Assembly: GCA_003241385.1 (NCBI GenBank)
Contig: QFPO01000013.1
Location: forward strand, 1-64,000
Direction: 5' to 3'
Length of the DNA: 64,000 nt
From: Rhodanobacter denitrificans
GTDB taxonomy: Bacteria > Pseudomonadota > Gammaproteobacteria > Xanthomonadales > Rhodanobacteraceae
Part shown: one piece after another, positions 50,134-58,079 of the stretch
Layout: the number at the start of each line of letters is the position of its first letter
How positions within the stretch are numbered: position 1 is the first letter of the stretch
The notes under the pieces: model-generated
The model's input: the letters and a program-made list of their open reading frames with translations, nothing else
What the model was told of the DNA's origin: nothing
Databases searched by the model: none
Position numbers and translations under genes: made by a program

Positions 50134-52779
50134 ATGGAAGCCACCGCCCAGTCATTGCCCGATCCGGCGCGCGATCGCGCCAAGCCGTTGCTGCGCACCC
50201 TGGTGCTGTGCGACCTGGTCGATTCGACCGCCCTGGTCCACAAGCTCGGCGATCTGGCCGCCACCCATCTGATCCGCCGTCACGACCGCTTCGCGCGCGC
50301 GCTGCTGCAGGTCCACGACGGCCACGAGATCGACAAGACCGACGGCTTCCTGCTGATGTTCGACCGGCCGATCCAGGCCGTCGCGTTCGCGCTGGACTAT
50401 CAGCGCAACCTGCACCAGTTCAACCTGCAGGAAGGCAGCGAGCTCAAGGCGCGGGTCGGCATCCATGTCGGCGACGTGCTGCTGTGGGACAACGGCGAGG
50501 AGGAAATCGCCAAGGGCGCCAAGCCGGTCGACATCGAGGGGCTGGCCAAGCCGGTCACCTCGCGCCTGGCCTCGCTGGCGCGGCCCGGACAGATCCTGCT
50601 CTCGGGCATCACCTGGTCGCTGGCGCATCGCGCCCAGGGCGAGCTGACCGAGCCGGTCGACAAGATCCGCTGGCGCGCGCACGGCCGCTATCGCTTCAAA
50701 GGCGTGCCCGAGCCGATCCCGGTGTTCGAGGTCGGCGAGGAGGGTCTGGCGCCGTTCAAGACGCCGCCGTGGTCCGGCAAGGCGCACCGCGAGGTGCCGT
50801 TCTGGCGGCGCCCCTCGGTGCTGGTGTTCGAGGCGCTGCTGATCGCTCTGGCGATCATCGTGCCGGTCTACATGATGCTGCGCTCGCCGCCGGCGATCGC
50901 GTTCGCGAGCCGCGACTGGGTCGTCGTCGGCGACTTCCAGAACCACACCGATCAGGCGATCTTCGACGACTCGCTGCAGGTCGCGTTCCGGATCGGCCTG
51001 GAGCAGTCGCGCTACGTCAACATCCTCTCCGACCTCAAGGTGCGCGACACCGTCATGCGCATGAAGCGCGATCCGACCGCGACGCCGATCGACCGCGCGA
51101 TCGGCTCGGAGGTCGCGCTGCGCGACGGCGCGCGCGCACTGATCCTGCCGAGCATCGCCGAAATCGGCGGCCGCGTCCGCGTGACCGCCGAGGTCGTGGA
51201 CCCCAAGACGCAGACCACCGTCTACTCCGAATCGGCCGACGGCGTCGGTGCCGACTCGGTGCTGCCGTCGGTCGACAAGGTCAACCGCCAGCTGCGCGAG
51301 CGGCTCGGCGAGGCCGTCGCGGTGATCTCGACCGACACCAAACCGCTCGAGAAGGCCACCACCTCGAACCTCGACGCGCTGCGCGCCTACTCGCTCGCGG
51401 TCGCCGAGGACAGCAAGGGCAACACCAAGGAGGCGATCCCGCTGTTCCGCCAGGCCGTCGCGCTGGATGCCGATTTCGCACTGGCCCGCGTCGGCCTCGG
51501 CCGCACCCTGCTGCTGACCGGATCGGGTGACGCCAGCGAGATCACGCGCGAGCTCGAACAGGCGGTCAACATGGTCGATCGTCTGTCCACGCGCGACGCG
51601 CTCTATGCGCAGGCATGGCTCGCCAACAATGCGACGCCGCGGCTCGCGCTCGAGAAATGGCAGCTGATGGAACAGCTGTACCCGGACTCGACGCCGGCCA
51701 GCGGCGGCCTGGGCTACTTCTCGTGGCAGGCCGCCAACAATTTCCGCGAGGCGATCCGCGCGATCGAGAAGATCGCGATCGCGACCAATCCGCGCCGCGG
51801 CATGGCCGACTATCTGCTGGCCACGCTCTATCTCGGACAGGAACGCTTCGCCGATGCCGATGCGCGGTTCAAGGACGCTGAGGCCAACGGATTCAGCTCG
51901 CGCAATCTGTTCTACGCGCATCTGTTCGCGGCGCAGCGCCGCTTCGATCAGGCCGACGCACTGCTGACCAACGGCAAGTCCACCGGCATCGCGACCAGCG
52001 ACGCCGACGTCTGGTACACGCGCGTCGCGCTCGCACTCGACCGCGGCCGCTGGAACGACGCGCTGGGCCTGCTCGAGCAGGCCCAGGCCGAAACGCGCAC
52101 GCTGCGCGGCGGCCGCCACTACGAGCTGCAGACGCTCGAGCAGATCATGAAGACGCGCAGCGCGCCGGCCGCCGAGAGCAAGGCCGCACTGGCCGCATAC
52201 CTCAAGCAGATCGACGGATCGACGCTGCAGGCGCCGCATCGCCAGTTCAATCTGCTGATGGTGGCGTATCTGGCGGCGAGGCTCGACGACGTCGAACTCG
52301 CGCAGCGCGCGCTGTCCGCGGCCGCGGCGTTCAGCCGCAAGGGCGACTACCCGTATCTGTCGAGCCTGCTGACCGTCGTCGAAGCCGAGCTGCTGCGCGC
52401 ACAGGGCAAGCCGCGCGAGGCGATCGCCCAGCTCGAGCCGTACATGGACGGACGCGAGTTCTACTTCAGCCATCAGGTCCTGCTCGACGCCTACCGCGCC
52501 GCCGGCCAGGACGCCGCCGCGCTGAAGCAGGCGCACTGGCTCGCCGAGCACCGCGGCCGCGCTTACGCCGAACAGTTCGGGCAGCTCGCGCTGATCCCGT
52601 TCAATGTGATGCTGTCGGATCTGGCCTGGCTCGAGGCGTCGACGCTGTCGGCGCGGATCGGCAATGCCGAGGACGCCGCCGAGGCGCGGTCGCGCCTGCT
52701 GGCGGCCTGGCCGGATGCGATGTCGCTGGGCTTCGTGCGTCAGCGGCTGGCGCCGGACGCGCCGGTCGCCAAACGCTGA
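50134..52779 (+). CDS. Peptide-modification-system nucleotide-cyclase-like TPR membrane protein
   Basis: An 881-residue protein: class III adenylate/guanylate cyclase domain (about 20-195), one membrane segment (about 229-248), a FlgO/TolB-like domain (about 255-400) and TPR repeats to the end. Metal Asp27 (LCDLVDSTAL) and Asp70 (DKTDGFLLMF) are present. The position of the usual transition-state Asn is Pro140, although Arg144 remains, so activity is doubtful. The segments GAKPVDIEGLAKPVTSRL and RAHGRYRFKGVPEP match, from memory, the NCBI family 'putative peptide modification system cyclase', found beside NHLP-type peptides in Xanthomonadales. Start ATG 50134; an upstream ATG (50032) is less likely. 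Confidence 0.88.
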   Translation: MEATAQSLPDPARDRAKPLLRTLVLCDLVDSTALVHKLGDLAATHLIRRHDRFARALLQVHDGHEIDKTDGFLLMFDRPIQAVAFALDYQRNLHQFNLQEGSELKARVGIHVGDVLLWDNGEEEIAKGAKPVDIEGLAKPVTSRLASLARPGQILLSGITWSLAHRAQGELTEPVDKIRWRAHGRYRFKGVPEPIPVFEVGEEGLAPFKTPPWSGKAHREVPFWRRPSVLVFEALLIALAIIVPVYMMLRSPPAIAFASRDWVVVGDFQNHTDQAIFDDSLQVAFRIGLEQSRYVNILSDLKVRDTVMRMKRDPTATPIDRAIGSEVALRDGARALILPSIAEIGGRVRVTAEVVDPKTQTTVYSESADGVGADSVLPSVDKVNRQLRERLGEAVAVISTDTKPLEKATTSNLDALRAYSLAVAEDSKGNTKEAIPLFRQAVALDADFALARVGLGRTLLLTGSGDASEITRELEQAVNMVDRLSTRDALYAQAWLANNATPRLALEKWQLMEQLYPDSTPASGGLGYFSWQAANNFREAIRAIEKIAIATNPRRGMADYLLATLYLGQERFADADARFKDAEANGFSSRNLFYAHLFAAQRRFDQADALLTNGKSTGIATSDADVWYTRVALALDRGRWNDALGLLEQAQAETRTLRGGRHYELQTLEQIMKTRSAPAAESKAALAAYLKQIDGSTLQAPHRQFNLLMVAYLAARLDDVELAQRALSAAAAFSRKGDYPYLSSLLTVVEAELLRAQGKPREAIAQLEPYMDGREFYFSHQVLLDAYRAAGQDAAALKQAHWLAEHRGRAYAEQFGQLALIPFNVMLSDLAWLEASTLSARIGNAEDAAEARSRLLAAWPDAMSLGFVRQRLAPDAPVAKR

Positions 52780-52827
52780 TCGCGGAGGCGACGCGCGCGG
52801 ATCGCGCCGCCGACCGGCGTCGGTCGC

Positions 52828-53109
52828 TCAGCTCGACCCGAGCTTCACCCACGGCACGTTCATCGCCATCGTCACATTGACGGCGTCCTCGCGCTGCTTC
52901 TGCATCAGTTCGCTCAGCGCCGTCTTCGGCGGCAGCGACTTGGGCTTGAGGCACGCGGCCGGCAGCTGGTTGATCAGCTCGACCGGAATGCCCAGCTCCT
53001 GCAGCGCCTCGGCAGGCGCCGACTCGAACCGGGCCCGAAAGGCGTCGTCGGACGAAATCCGCTGAAGCAGGCTCTCAGCCTGCGAGGAAGTCAAAAGACC
53101 GTCGCTCAT
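52828..53109 (-). CDS. NHLP/Nif11-type precursor peptide of a RiPP-like system
   Basis: A 93-residue peptide. Residues about 9-45 match the NHLP/Nif11 leader pattern: AESLLQRISSDDAFRARFES, APAEALQELGIP (Phe-Arg plus Ala-Leu-x-x-x-Gly-Ile). The rest (46-93) is the putative core, with a single Cys53, Lys/Pro-rich centre and the end VPWVKLGSS. No Gly-Gly cleavage site follows the leader. From memory it fits the NCBI family 'NHLP-related RiPP peptide', which accompanies the cyclase-like and dehydrogenase genes on both sides. The ATG at 53109 has an AGGGGA ribosome-binding site. It is transcribed opposite to both neighbours. Confidence 0.85.
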   Translation of the reverse strand: MSDGLLTSSQAESLLQRISSDDAFRARFESAPAEALQELGIPVELINQLPAACLKPKSLPPKTALSELMQKQREDAVNVTMAMNVPWVKLGSS

Positions 53110-53290
53110 TGGTATTCCCCTGAATTGCGGCTGCCATCATAGCGTTGGCCTTGCGGACTTGCCATCGCGCCGACCCGTCCACGCAACGCGGTCCGCCGGT
53201 CGCCGGACCCGCTCCGGTGCACCGCGCAGGAGCTCCCGCCTGCGCCACTACAATGGCGGCCCTCTCCGTTTTCGCCACAGGAATCGCGCC
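53110..53290. promoter_or_regulatory. Divergent promoter region of precursor and dehydrogenase genes
   Basis: On the minus strand a TATGAT -10 box (53136-53141) lies 27 nt before the precursor start; the best -35 candidate (TGGCAA, 53159-53164) is weak. On the plus strand a TACAAT -10 box (53249-53254) lies 36 nt before the dehydrogenase ATG, and an AGGA ribosome-binding site is near 53278. Separate promoters therefore drive the two genes. Confidence 0.55.
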
Positions 53291-54457
53291 ATGCGTCTAC
53301 GTCGCTGCCAGTTTCTGATGCTGGAGCTGCGCGAACGCCTCAGCGTGGATCTGGAGCTCCTGCTCGCCGACGAGCCGCGTCTGGCGTTCCAGGTGCAGTG
53401 GGTCGCATTGGCGGCCCATCTGGAGCGTCCGGTGATGCTCGATGCACAGGAGATCGCCATGCTCGAACGGCTGTCGGCGAGCGAGTGGATCACCGCCGAG
53501 GACGCCGGCACCGATCGCGACGACGCGGCGCTCGCGCGGCTGCGCGAGAAGGGCCTGGTGTTCGAGGCGTCCGAACCGAGTGCGGCGCGGGACGCCGATA
53601 CACGGCTGCGCGACTGCCATTGGCACGGTCTGGCCGCGGTCGCGCACCGGCACCTGCGCTGGTCCGGCGTCGACAGCATCGCCGAGCAGCAGCGCTTCGC
53701 CGAGCTGTTCCAGGGACAGCCGATGGCACATCTGCAGCCGCCGCCGTCACCGGTCTTCGAACGCGGCTCGCCGCAGCAGCGCATCGCGCTGCCGAGGCAG
53801 ACCGACTCGCCGCTGCTCGACCTGCTGATGCGCCGAGCGACCTGCCGCAACTTCGATCAGGGCGGTCCGCTGCCGAACGCCGACTTCGCATTCGTGCTCG
53901 ACGCGACGTTCCGCGCGCTGGCGCAGGTCGACGTCACCGGCGTGAGCGTGCTCAAGAAGGGAACGGCCTCGGCCGGCGGACTGCATCCGACCGAGGCCTA
54001 TCTGCTGATCCAGCACGTCGAGGGCGTCGCGCCAGGCCTCTACCACTACCACGTGCTCGATCATGCGCTCGAGCCGCAGCAGCCGCTCGACGCGGCCGAT
54101 GTGCGCCGCTTGGCCTCGCGCCTGCTCGCGGTGCAGGAGTATCTCGCCGACGCGCCGGCGATCGTCGTCTACGTCAGCCGTTTCGAGCGCAATTTCTGGA
54201 AGTACCGTCAGCACGCCAAGGCCTATCGCGCCGCGATCCTCGACGTCGGCCATCTGTCGCAGACGCTGTATCTGGCCGCGACCGAGCGCGGGCTCGGTGC
54301 GTTCTTCACGGCTGCGGTCAACGAGGCCGACATCGAGCAGGCGTTCGGGCTCGACCCGATGCAGCAAGGCGTGATCGGCGTGGGCGGTTTCGGTCGGCGC
54401 AGCGCGACACGGCGCGAGATCGAGTTCGACCCGCTGCACGCGGTCTGGCCGGACTGA
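53291..54457 (+). CDS. SagB-like FMN-dependent peptide maturation dehydrogenase
   Basis: A 388-residue nitroreductase-fold protein. The first 175 residues are a variable domain with a winged-helix-like part. The SagB-type domain occupies about 180-388: RRATCRNFDQGGPLP, KKGTASAGGLHPTEAYLLIQ (the GG-x-HP-x-E-Y signature), YHYHVLDHALE, ILDVGHLSQTLYLAATERGLGAFF and GVIGVGGFGRR. SagB relatives oxidise azoline rings in thiazole/oxazole peptides with FMN. From memory it fits the NCBI family 'putative peptide maturation dehydrogenase'. No YcaO cyclodehydratase is in the window, so its substrate chemistry is open. It faces away from the precursor gene. Confidence 0.87.
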   Translation: MRLRRCQFLMLELRERLSVDLELLLADEPRLAFQVQWVALAAHLERPVMLDAQEIAMLERLSASEWITAEDAGTDRDDAALARLREKGLVFEASEPSAARDADTRLRDCHWHGLAAVAHRHLRWSGVDSIAEQQRFAELFQGQPMAHLQPPPSPVFERGSPQQRIALPRQTDSPLLDLLMRRATCRNFDQGGPLPNADFAFVLDATFRALAQVDVTGVSVLKKGTASAGGLHPTEAYLLIQHVEGVAPGLYHYHVLDHALEPQQPLDAADVRRLASRLLAVQEYLADAPAIVVYVSRFERNFWKYRQHAKAYRAAILDVGHLSQTLYLAATERGLGAFFTAAVNEADIEQAFGLDPMQQGVIGVGGFGRRSATRREIEFDPLHAVWPD

Positions 54458-54483
54458 CAGCCCGCGGCGGTCCGCGCGGGCTG
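54458..54483. terminator. Hairpin between convergent dehydrogenase and kinase genes
   Basis: CAGCCCGCG (54458-54466) pairs with CGCGGGCTG (54475-54483), loop 8 nt, immediately after the dehydrogenase stop and 34 nt from the convergent kinase stop. No T-run. Confidence 0.5.
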
Positions 54484-54516
54484 CGGTGTCGACTCGCCGC
54501 GGCATCGCGCCCCGCG

Positions 54517-57456
54517 TCAGCGCCGGATCGCCTGCGCCGATTCGTCGTGGGCGAGCTCAGCGACGAGCCGCCGCGCCTCGCGCAGCACGCGTGTCTGGTC
54601 CGGGGCGCCCAGCTGTCCGATCGCCCGCTCGGCGTCCTCGCGCGCGCCGGCGGAGTCGCCGCTGTCGCGGCGCAGCCGTGCGCGTTCCAGATACAGCGTG
54701 CCGACGAAGGCGGCGCCGGTTTCGTCGGCGCCGGGCTCGGCCGACTCGAGCATCGTCCGCGCCGCTTCGAACAGGGCCGCCGCCTCGTCACGTACGCCCG
54801 GATCGCGTGTCGCGACCAGGCTCGCGGCCAGCGCGACGCGCGCCGCCGCGACCTCGGCGTGCGCCTCGCCGTAGGTGCGCACCAGCGACGCGAGTCCCTG
54901 CCGGCGCAGTGCGACGGCCTCCTCGTAGCGGCCTTGCGCATGGCGCAGGCTGCCGGTGACCGTGGCCGCGTACATCTCGCCGTAAGGATCGGCGCCGCCG
55001 CTGCGCGCGCGTGCCCGGGCAGCCGTCGCGGCGGCCTCGTCGACCAGCGGCTCGGCCTCGGCGACGCGTCCGGCTGCGACCAGCACGTCGGCGAGCTTGT
55101 ACTGGGTCAGCCACGCGTAGACGCTGTCGCCGCCGGACGCGCGAAACGCCTCGATCGAGGCGCGATAGCGCTGCACCGCCAGGTCGAGGTCGCCCCGCGC
55201 GAGCGCGAGATTGGCGTGGAACTGCAGCGCCTGCGCGTACTGGCCCGACGGCGCGCCGCCGAGGATCGCGATCGCCTCGCTCAGTGAACGATCGGCCTCG
55301 TCCAGGCGGCCGGTGCGCCGCTGCAGGTCGCCCAGGCGCAGCAGCGTGCCGCCGATCAGCACATGGTCGGCCGGCAGCTGCGCCCGCTCGATGCGCAGCG
55401 CCGTCTCGTAGTCGACCAGGGCCTCGTCGTAGCGGCGCTGCACGCGCAGCACGTCGCCGCGCCGGCTGCGCAGCGCGACGCCGCGCGCGTGATCCGCACC
55501 GAGCGTGCCGGCGACGATCCGCAGCGCCTCGTCGTACAGCGCCAGCGCCTCCGGATAGCGCCCGCCCTCCTTGACGATGTTGCCGAGCACGCCGAGCGGC
55601 TCGATCAGCTCGGCATGCCCGTCCCCGTATCGGGCACGCGCGACGGTCAGCGCATGGCGCGCGAGCTGCTCGGCCTCCTCGTAGCGCCCCTCGATCATCT
55701 CGACGACCGCCAGGCGCGACTCGGCCTCGACGGTGCTGGCATGGTCGACACCACGGCTCTCCCGCAGTTGCGCGACGGCCTCGCGCAGCATCGTGCCGGC
55801 GCGTGCGCTGTCGCCGGCCGCATAGACCGCGCCGGCGTAGGCGGCGAGCGCCTCGGCGGCCGCGGCGCTGTGCGGACCCGACAGCGCGGTCTGCAGATCC
55901 CAGGCGCGGCGCAGCGTCGCCTCGCCGCCGGCACGGTCGTCCAGGCCGACCTGCAGCTCGCCCAGATCGCGCAGCAGCTCGGCCTGCAGATCGGGCTCGG
56001 CGGCCAGGGTCGCATCGATCTGCGCGATGCCCTCGCGGATCAGTGCCGGCGCCGTGCGCGCCTGCGCCTTGGCGCGGCTGACCGGGTCCTGCTCGCGGAA
56101 CAGCGTCAGCATGAACTCCTTGACGCGCTCGGCACGCGCCAGCTGGCGCTCGGCGTGCTGGCGCTCGGTCGCGGCCTGGCGCGCCTGCTCGCGCGCGATG
56201 CGCGCCTGCCACAGCGCCGCGCCGAGGCCGCCCAGCAGCGACAGCGCGATCAGCGTCGCGGCCGCGACACCGACCCGATGCCGCCGTACGAAGCGCGCGA
56301 GCCGGTACGCCGCCGAGTCGGCTCGGGCGGCGATCGGCCGGCGGTCGAGCCAGCGGCGCAGGTCGTCGGCGAACGCGGCGGCGGTCGGATAGCGGCGGGA
56401 CGGCTCGCGCTGCAGCGCGGTCGCGGCGATCACGTCCAGATCGCCGCCGAGCTGGCGCGCCAGACGCCGACCGTCGGCCGCCTCGCCGTACAGCGCGGCC
56501 AGCCGATCGCGCGACTGCTGCGCGGCCATCAGGCTGAGCCGCTGGCTGGTCTCGTGCGCGGCCTCGTGCGCGAGACGGACCGCGCTCGCGCCGCGCCGCT
56601 GCTGCGGCAAGGCGCCGGTCAGCAGCTCGCCCATCAGCGTGCCGAGCGCGTAGACGTCGGCGGTGGTGCCGACCGGCTCGCCGAGGATCTGCTCCGGCGC
56701 CGCATAGGCCGGCGACAGCACGCGCGCGGCGGTGCCGGTGACGGTCTGCTCGCCGGTGTCCTCGATCAGCTTGGCGATGCCGAAGTCGAGCACGCGCGGC
56801 TCTCCGGCCGCGTCGACCAGCACGTTGGACGGCTTGAGGTCGCGATGCACGACCAGATGCGTATGCGCATAGGCGACCGCATCGGCGACCTTCGCGAGCA
56901 GCGCGATCCGCGCCGCGAGGTCGAGCCGCCGGTCGGCCGCATGCACCGTCAGCGGGCTGCCGTGGACGTGCTCCATGACGTAGAACGGACGGCCGTCCGC
57001 GGTCATGCCGCCGTCGAGCAGGCGCACGATGTGCGCGTGGTGCAGTCGCGCCAGGATGCGCCGTTCCTGCACGAAACGCCGCACGATCGCCGCGCTGTCC
57101 ATGCCGCGCTTGATGATCTTGACGGCGACCTGCTGCTCGTACGCGCCGTCGGAGCGCTCGCCGAGCCAGACCACGCCCATGCCGCCTTCGCCGATCGGAT
57201 GCAGCAGCCGGTACGGCCCGGCGCGCCGATCGGGCGGCGCACCGTCGAGCAGGTCGGGCACTGCCCCGGCGACACCGCCGTCGAGCACGGCGTTGCCGTC
57301 GGCGTCGGCCGCCAGCAGCGCGCATACCTCGGCGGCCAGCGCCGCATCCTCGGCCTCGAGCGCCGCCAGCTGCCGCGCCCGCGTCGCGGCGTCCAGATCG
57401 ACCAACGCATCGAACGCGGCCGACACGCGCTTCCAGCGTTCGACGGCGTCGCCCAT
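54517..57456 (-). CDS. Membrane Ser/Thr protein kinase with TPR repeats (copy 2)
   Basis: A 979-residue receptor-like kinase. Glycine loop IGEGGMGVVWLGE near residue 90, Lys113 in VAVKIIKRG, H204-R-D206 in VHRDLKPSNVL and DFG in VLDFGIAK. A membrane segment lies at about 395-415 (VGVAAATLIALSLLGGLGAALW). The C-terminal TPR half includes GPHSAAAAEALAAYAGAVY and similar repeats. It starts 3 nt after the stop of the sigma factor gene, so the two are an operon. The arrangement mirrors copy 1 with its sigma factor at 32 kb. Confidence 0.94.
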   Translation of the reverse strand: MGDAVERWKRVSAAFDALVDLDAATRARQLAALEAEDAALAAEVCALLAADADGNAVLDGGVAGAVPDLLDGAPPDRRAGPYRLLHPIGEGGMGVVWLGERSDGAYEQQVAVKIIKRGMDSAAIVRRFVQERRILARLHHAHIVRLLDGGMTADGRPFYVMEHVHGSPLTVHAADRRLDLAARIALLAKVADAVAYAHTHLVVHRDLKPSNVLVDAAGEPRVLDFGIAKLIEDTGEQTVTGTAARVLSPAYAAPEQILGEPVGTTADVYALGTLMGELLTGALPQQRRGASAVRLAHEAAHETSQRLSLMAAQQSRDRLAALYGEAADGRRLARQLGGDLDVIAATALQREPSRRYPTAAAFADDLRRWLDRRPIAARADSAAYRLARFVRRHRVGVAAATLIALSLLGGLGAALWQARIAREQARQAATERQHAERQLARAERVKEFMLTLFREQDPVSRAKAQARTAPALIREGIAQIDATLAAEPDLQAELLRDLGELQVGLDDRAGGEATLRRAWDLQTALSGPHSAAAAEALAAYAGAVYAAGDSARAGTMLREAVAQLRESRGVDHASTVEAESRLAVVEMIEGRYEEAEQLARHALTVARARYGDGHAELIEPLGVLGNIVKEGGRYPEALALYDEALRIVAGTLGADHARGVALRSRRGDVLRVQRRYDEALVDYETALRIERAQLPADHVLIGGTLLRLGDLQRRTGRLDEADRSLSEAIAILGGAPSGQYAQALQFHANLALARGDLDLAVQRYRASIEAFRASGGDSVYAWLTQYKLADVLVAAGRVAEAEPLVDEAAATAARARARSGGADPYGEMYAATVTGSLRHAQGRYEEAVALRRQGLASLVRTYGEAHAEVAAARVALAASLVATRDPGVRDEAAALFEAARTMLESAEPGADETGAAFVGTLYLERARLRRDSGDSAGAREDAERAIGQLGAPDQTRVLREARRLVAELAHDESAQAIRR

Positions 57457-57459
57457 CGC

Positions 57460-58011
57460 TCAGTCCGCCGACAGCGCGTGCTGCAGGAACGCGCGCGCGC
57501 GCCGCCAGTCGCGTTTGAGCGATCGCTCGGAGCGGCCGATCTGTTCGGCGATGTCGGCCAGCTCGAGCCCGCCGTAGAAGCGCATCTCGACCAGGGCCGC
57601 CAGCGGCGCGTCGATCTCGCCGAGGCGGACCAGGGCCTCGTCGAGCGCGAGCAGATCCTCGTCGCGCTGCTCGGCGGCCAGATGCAGGGCACCGGTGTCG
57701 AGCGCGGCGAACTGCAGATCGCCGCCGCGCCGCAACGCGCTGCGCGCCCGCACGTGGTCGACGACGATCTGGCGCATCGCGCGCGCGGCGACCGCGAAGA
57801 AATGGCCGCGGTCGTTGACGGCCAGCGCGCCGTGATGGGCCAGCTTCAGATAGGCCTCGTGCACCAGCGAGGTCGCACGCATCGCCGGCTCGCCGCGCAG
57901 CTGGCCGGCCGCGAGCCGGTGCAGCTCGTCGTAGAGCAAGGCGAATACGCGCGCCGACGCGTCCGGGTCGCCGTCGCGCGCCTTTCCGATCAGCTCGGTG
58001 ATCTCGGCCAC
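57460..58011 (-). CDS. ECF sigma factor paired with Ser/Thr kinase (copy 2)
   Basis: A 183-residue ECF sigma factor. Region 2: ALLYDELHRLAAGQLRGEPAMRATSLVHEAYLKL and HFFAVAARAMRQIVVDHVRARSALRRGG. Region 4: APLAALVEMRFYGGLELADIAEQIGRSERSLKRDWRRARAFLQHAL. The GTG at 58011 has GGAGGG just upstream and gives the family length; the open frame continues upstream into non-homologous sequence. It is followed after 3 nt by the kinase gene. No anti-sigma gene is present. Confidence 0.91.
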   Translation of the reverse strand: MAEITELIGKARDGDPDASARVFALLYDELHRLAAGQLRGEPAMRATSLVHEAYLKLAHHGALAVNDRGHFFAVAARAMRQIVVDHVRARSALRRGGDLQFAALDTGALHLAAEQRDEDLLALDEALVRLGEIDAPLAALVEMRFYGGLELADIAEQIGRSERSLKRDWRRARAFLQHALSAD

Positions 58012-58079
58012 GGGCCCTCCCCGTCTGCTGGCCGGTACGGTGCCATGCACCGCCCCGCCTGGCAATCGATGCGCCTGAC

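Noticed and set aside
50134..54457. Thiazole/oxazole-modified microcin (SagBCD) locus
   Set aside because: A SagB-like dehydrogenase is present but no YcaO or cyclodehydratase partner, and the precursor core has only one Cys.
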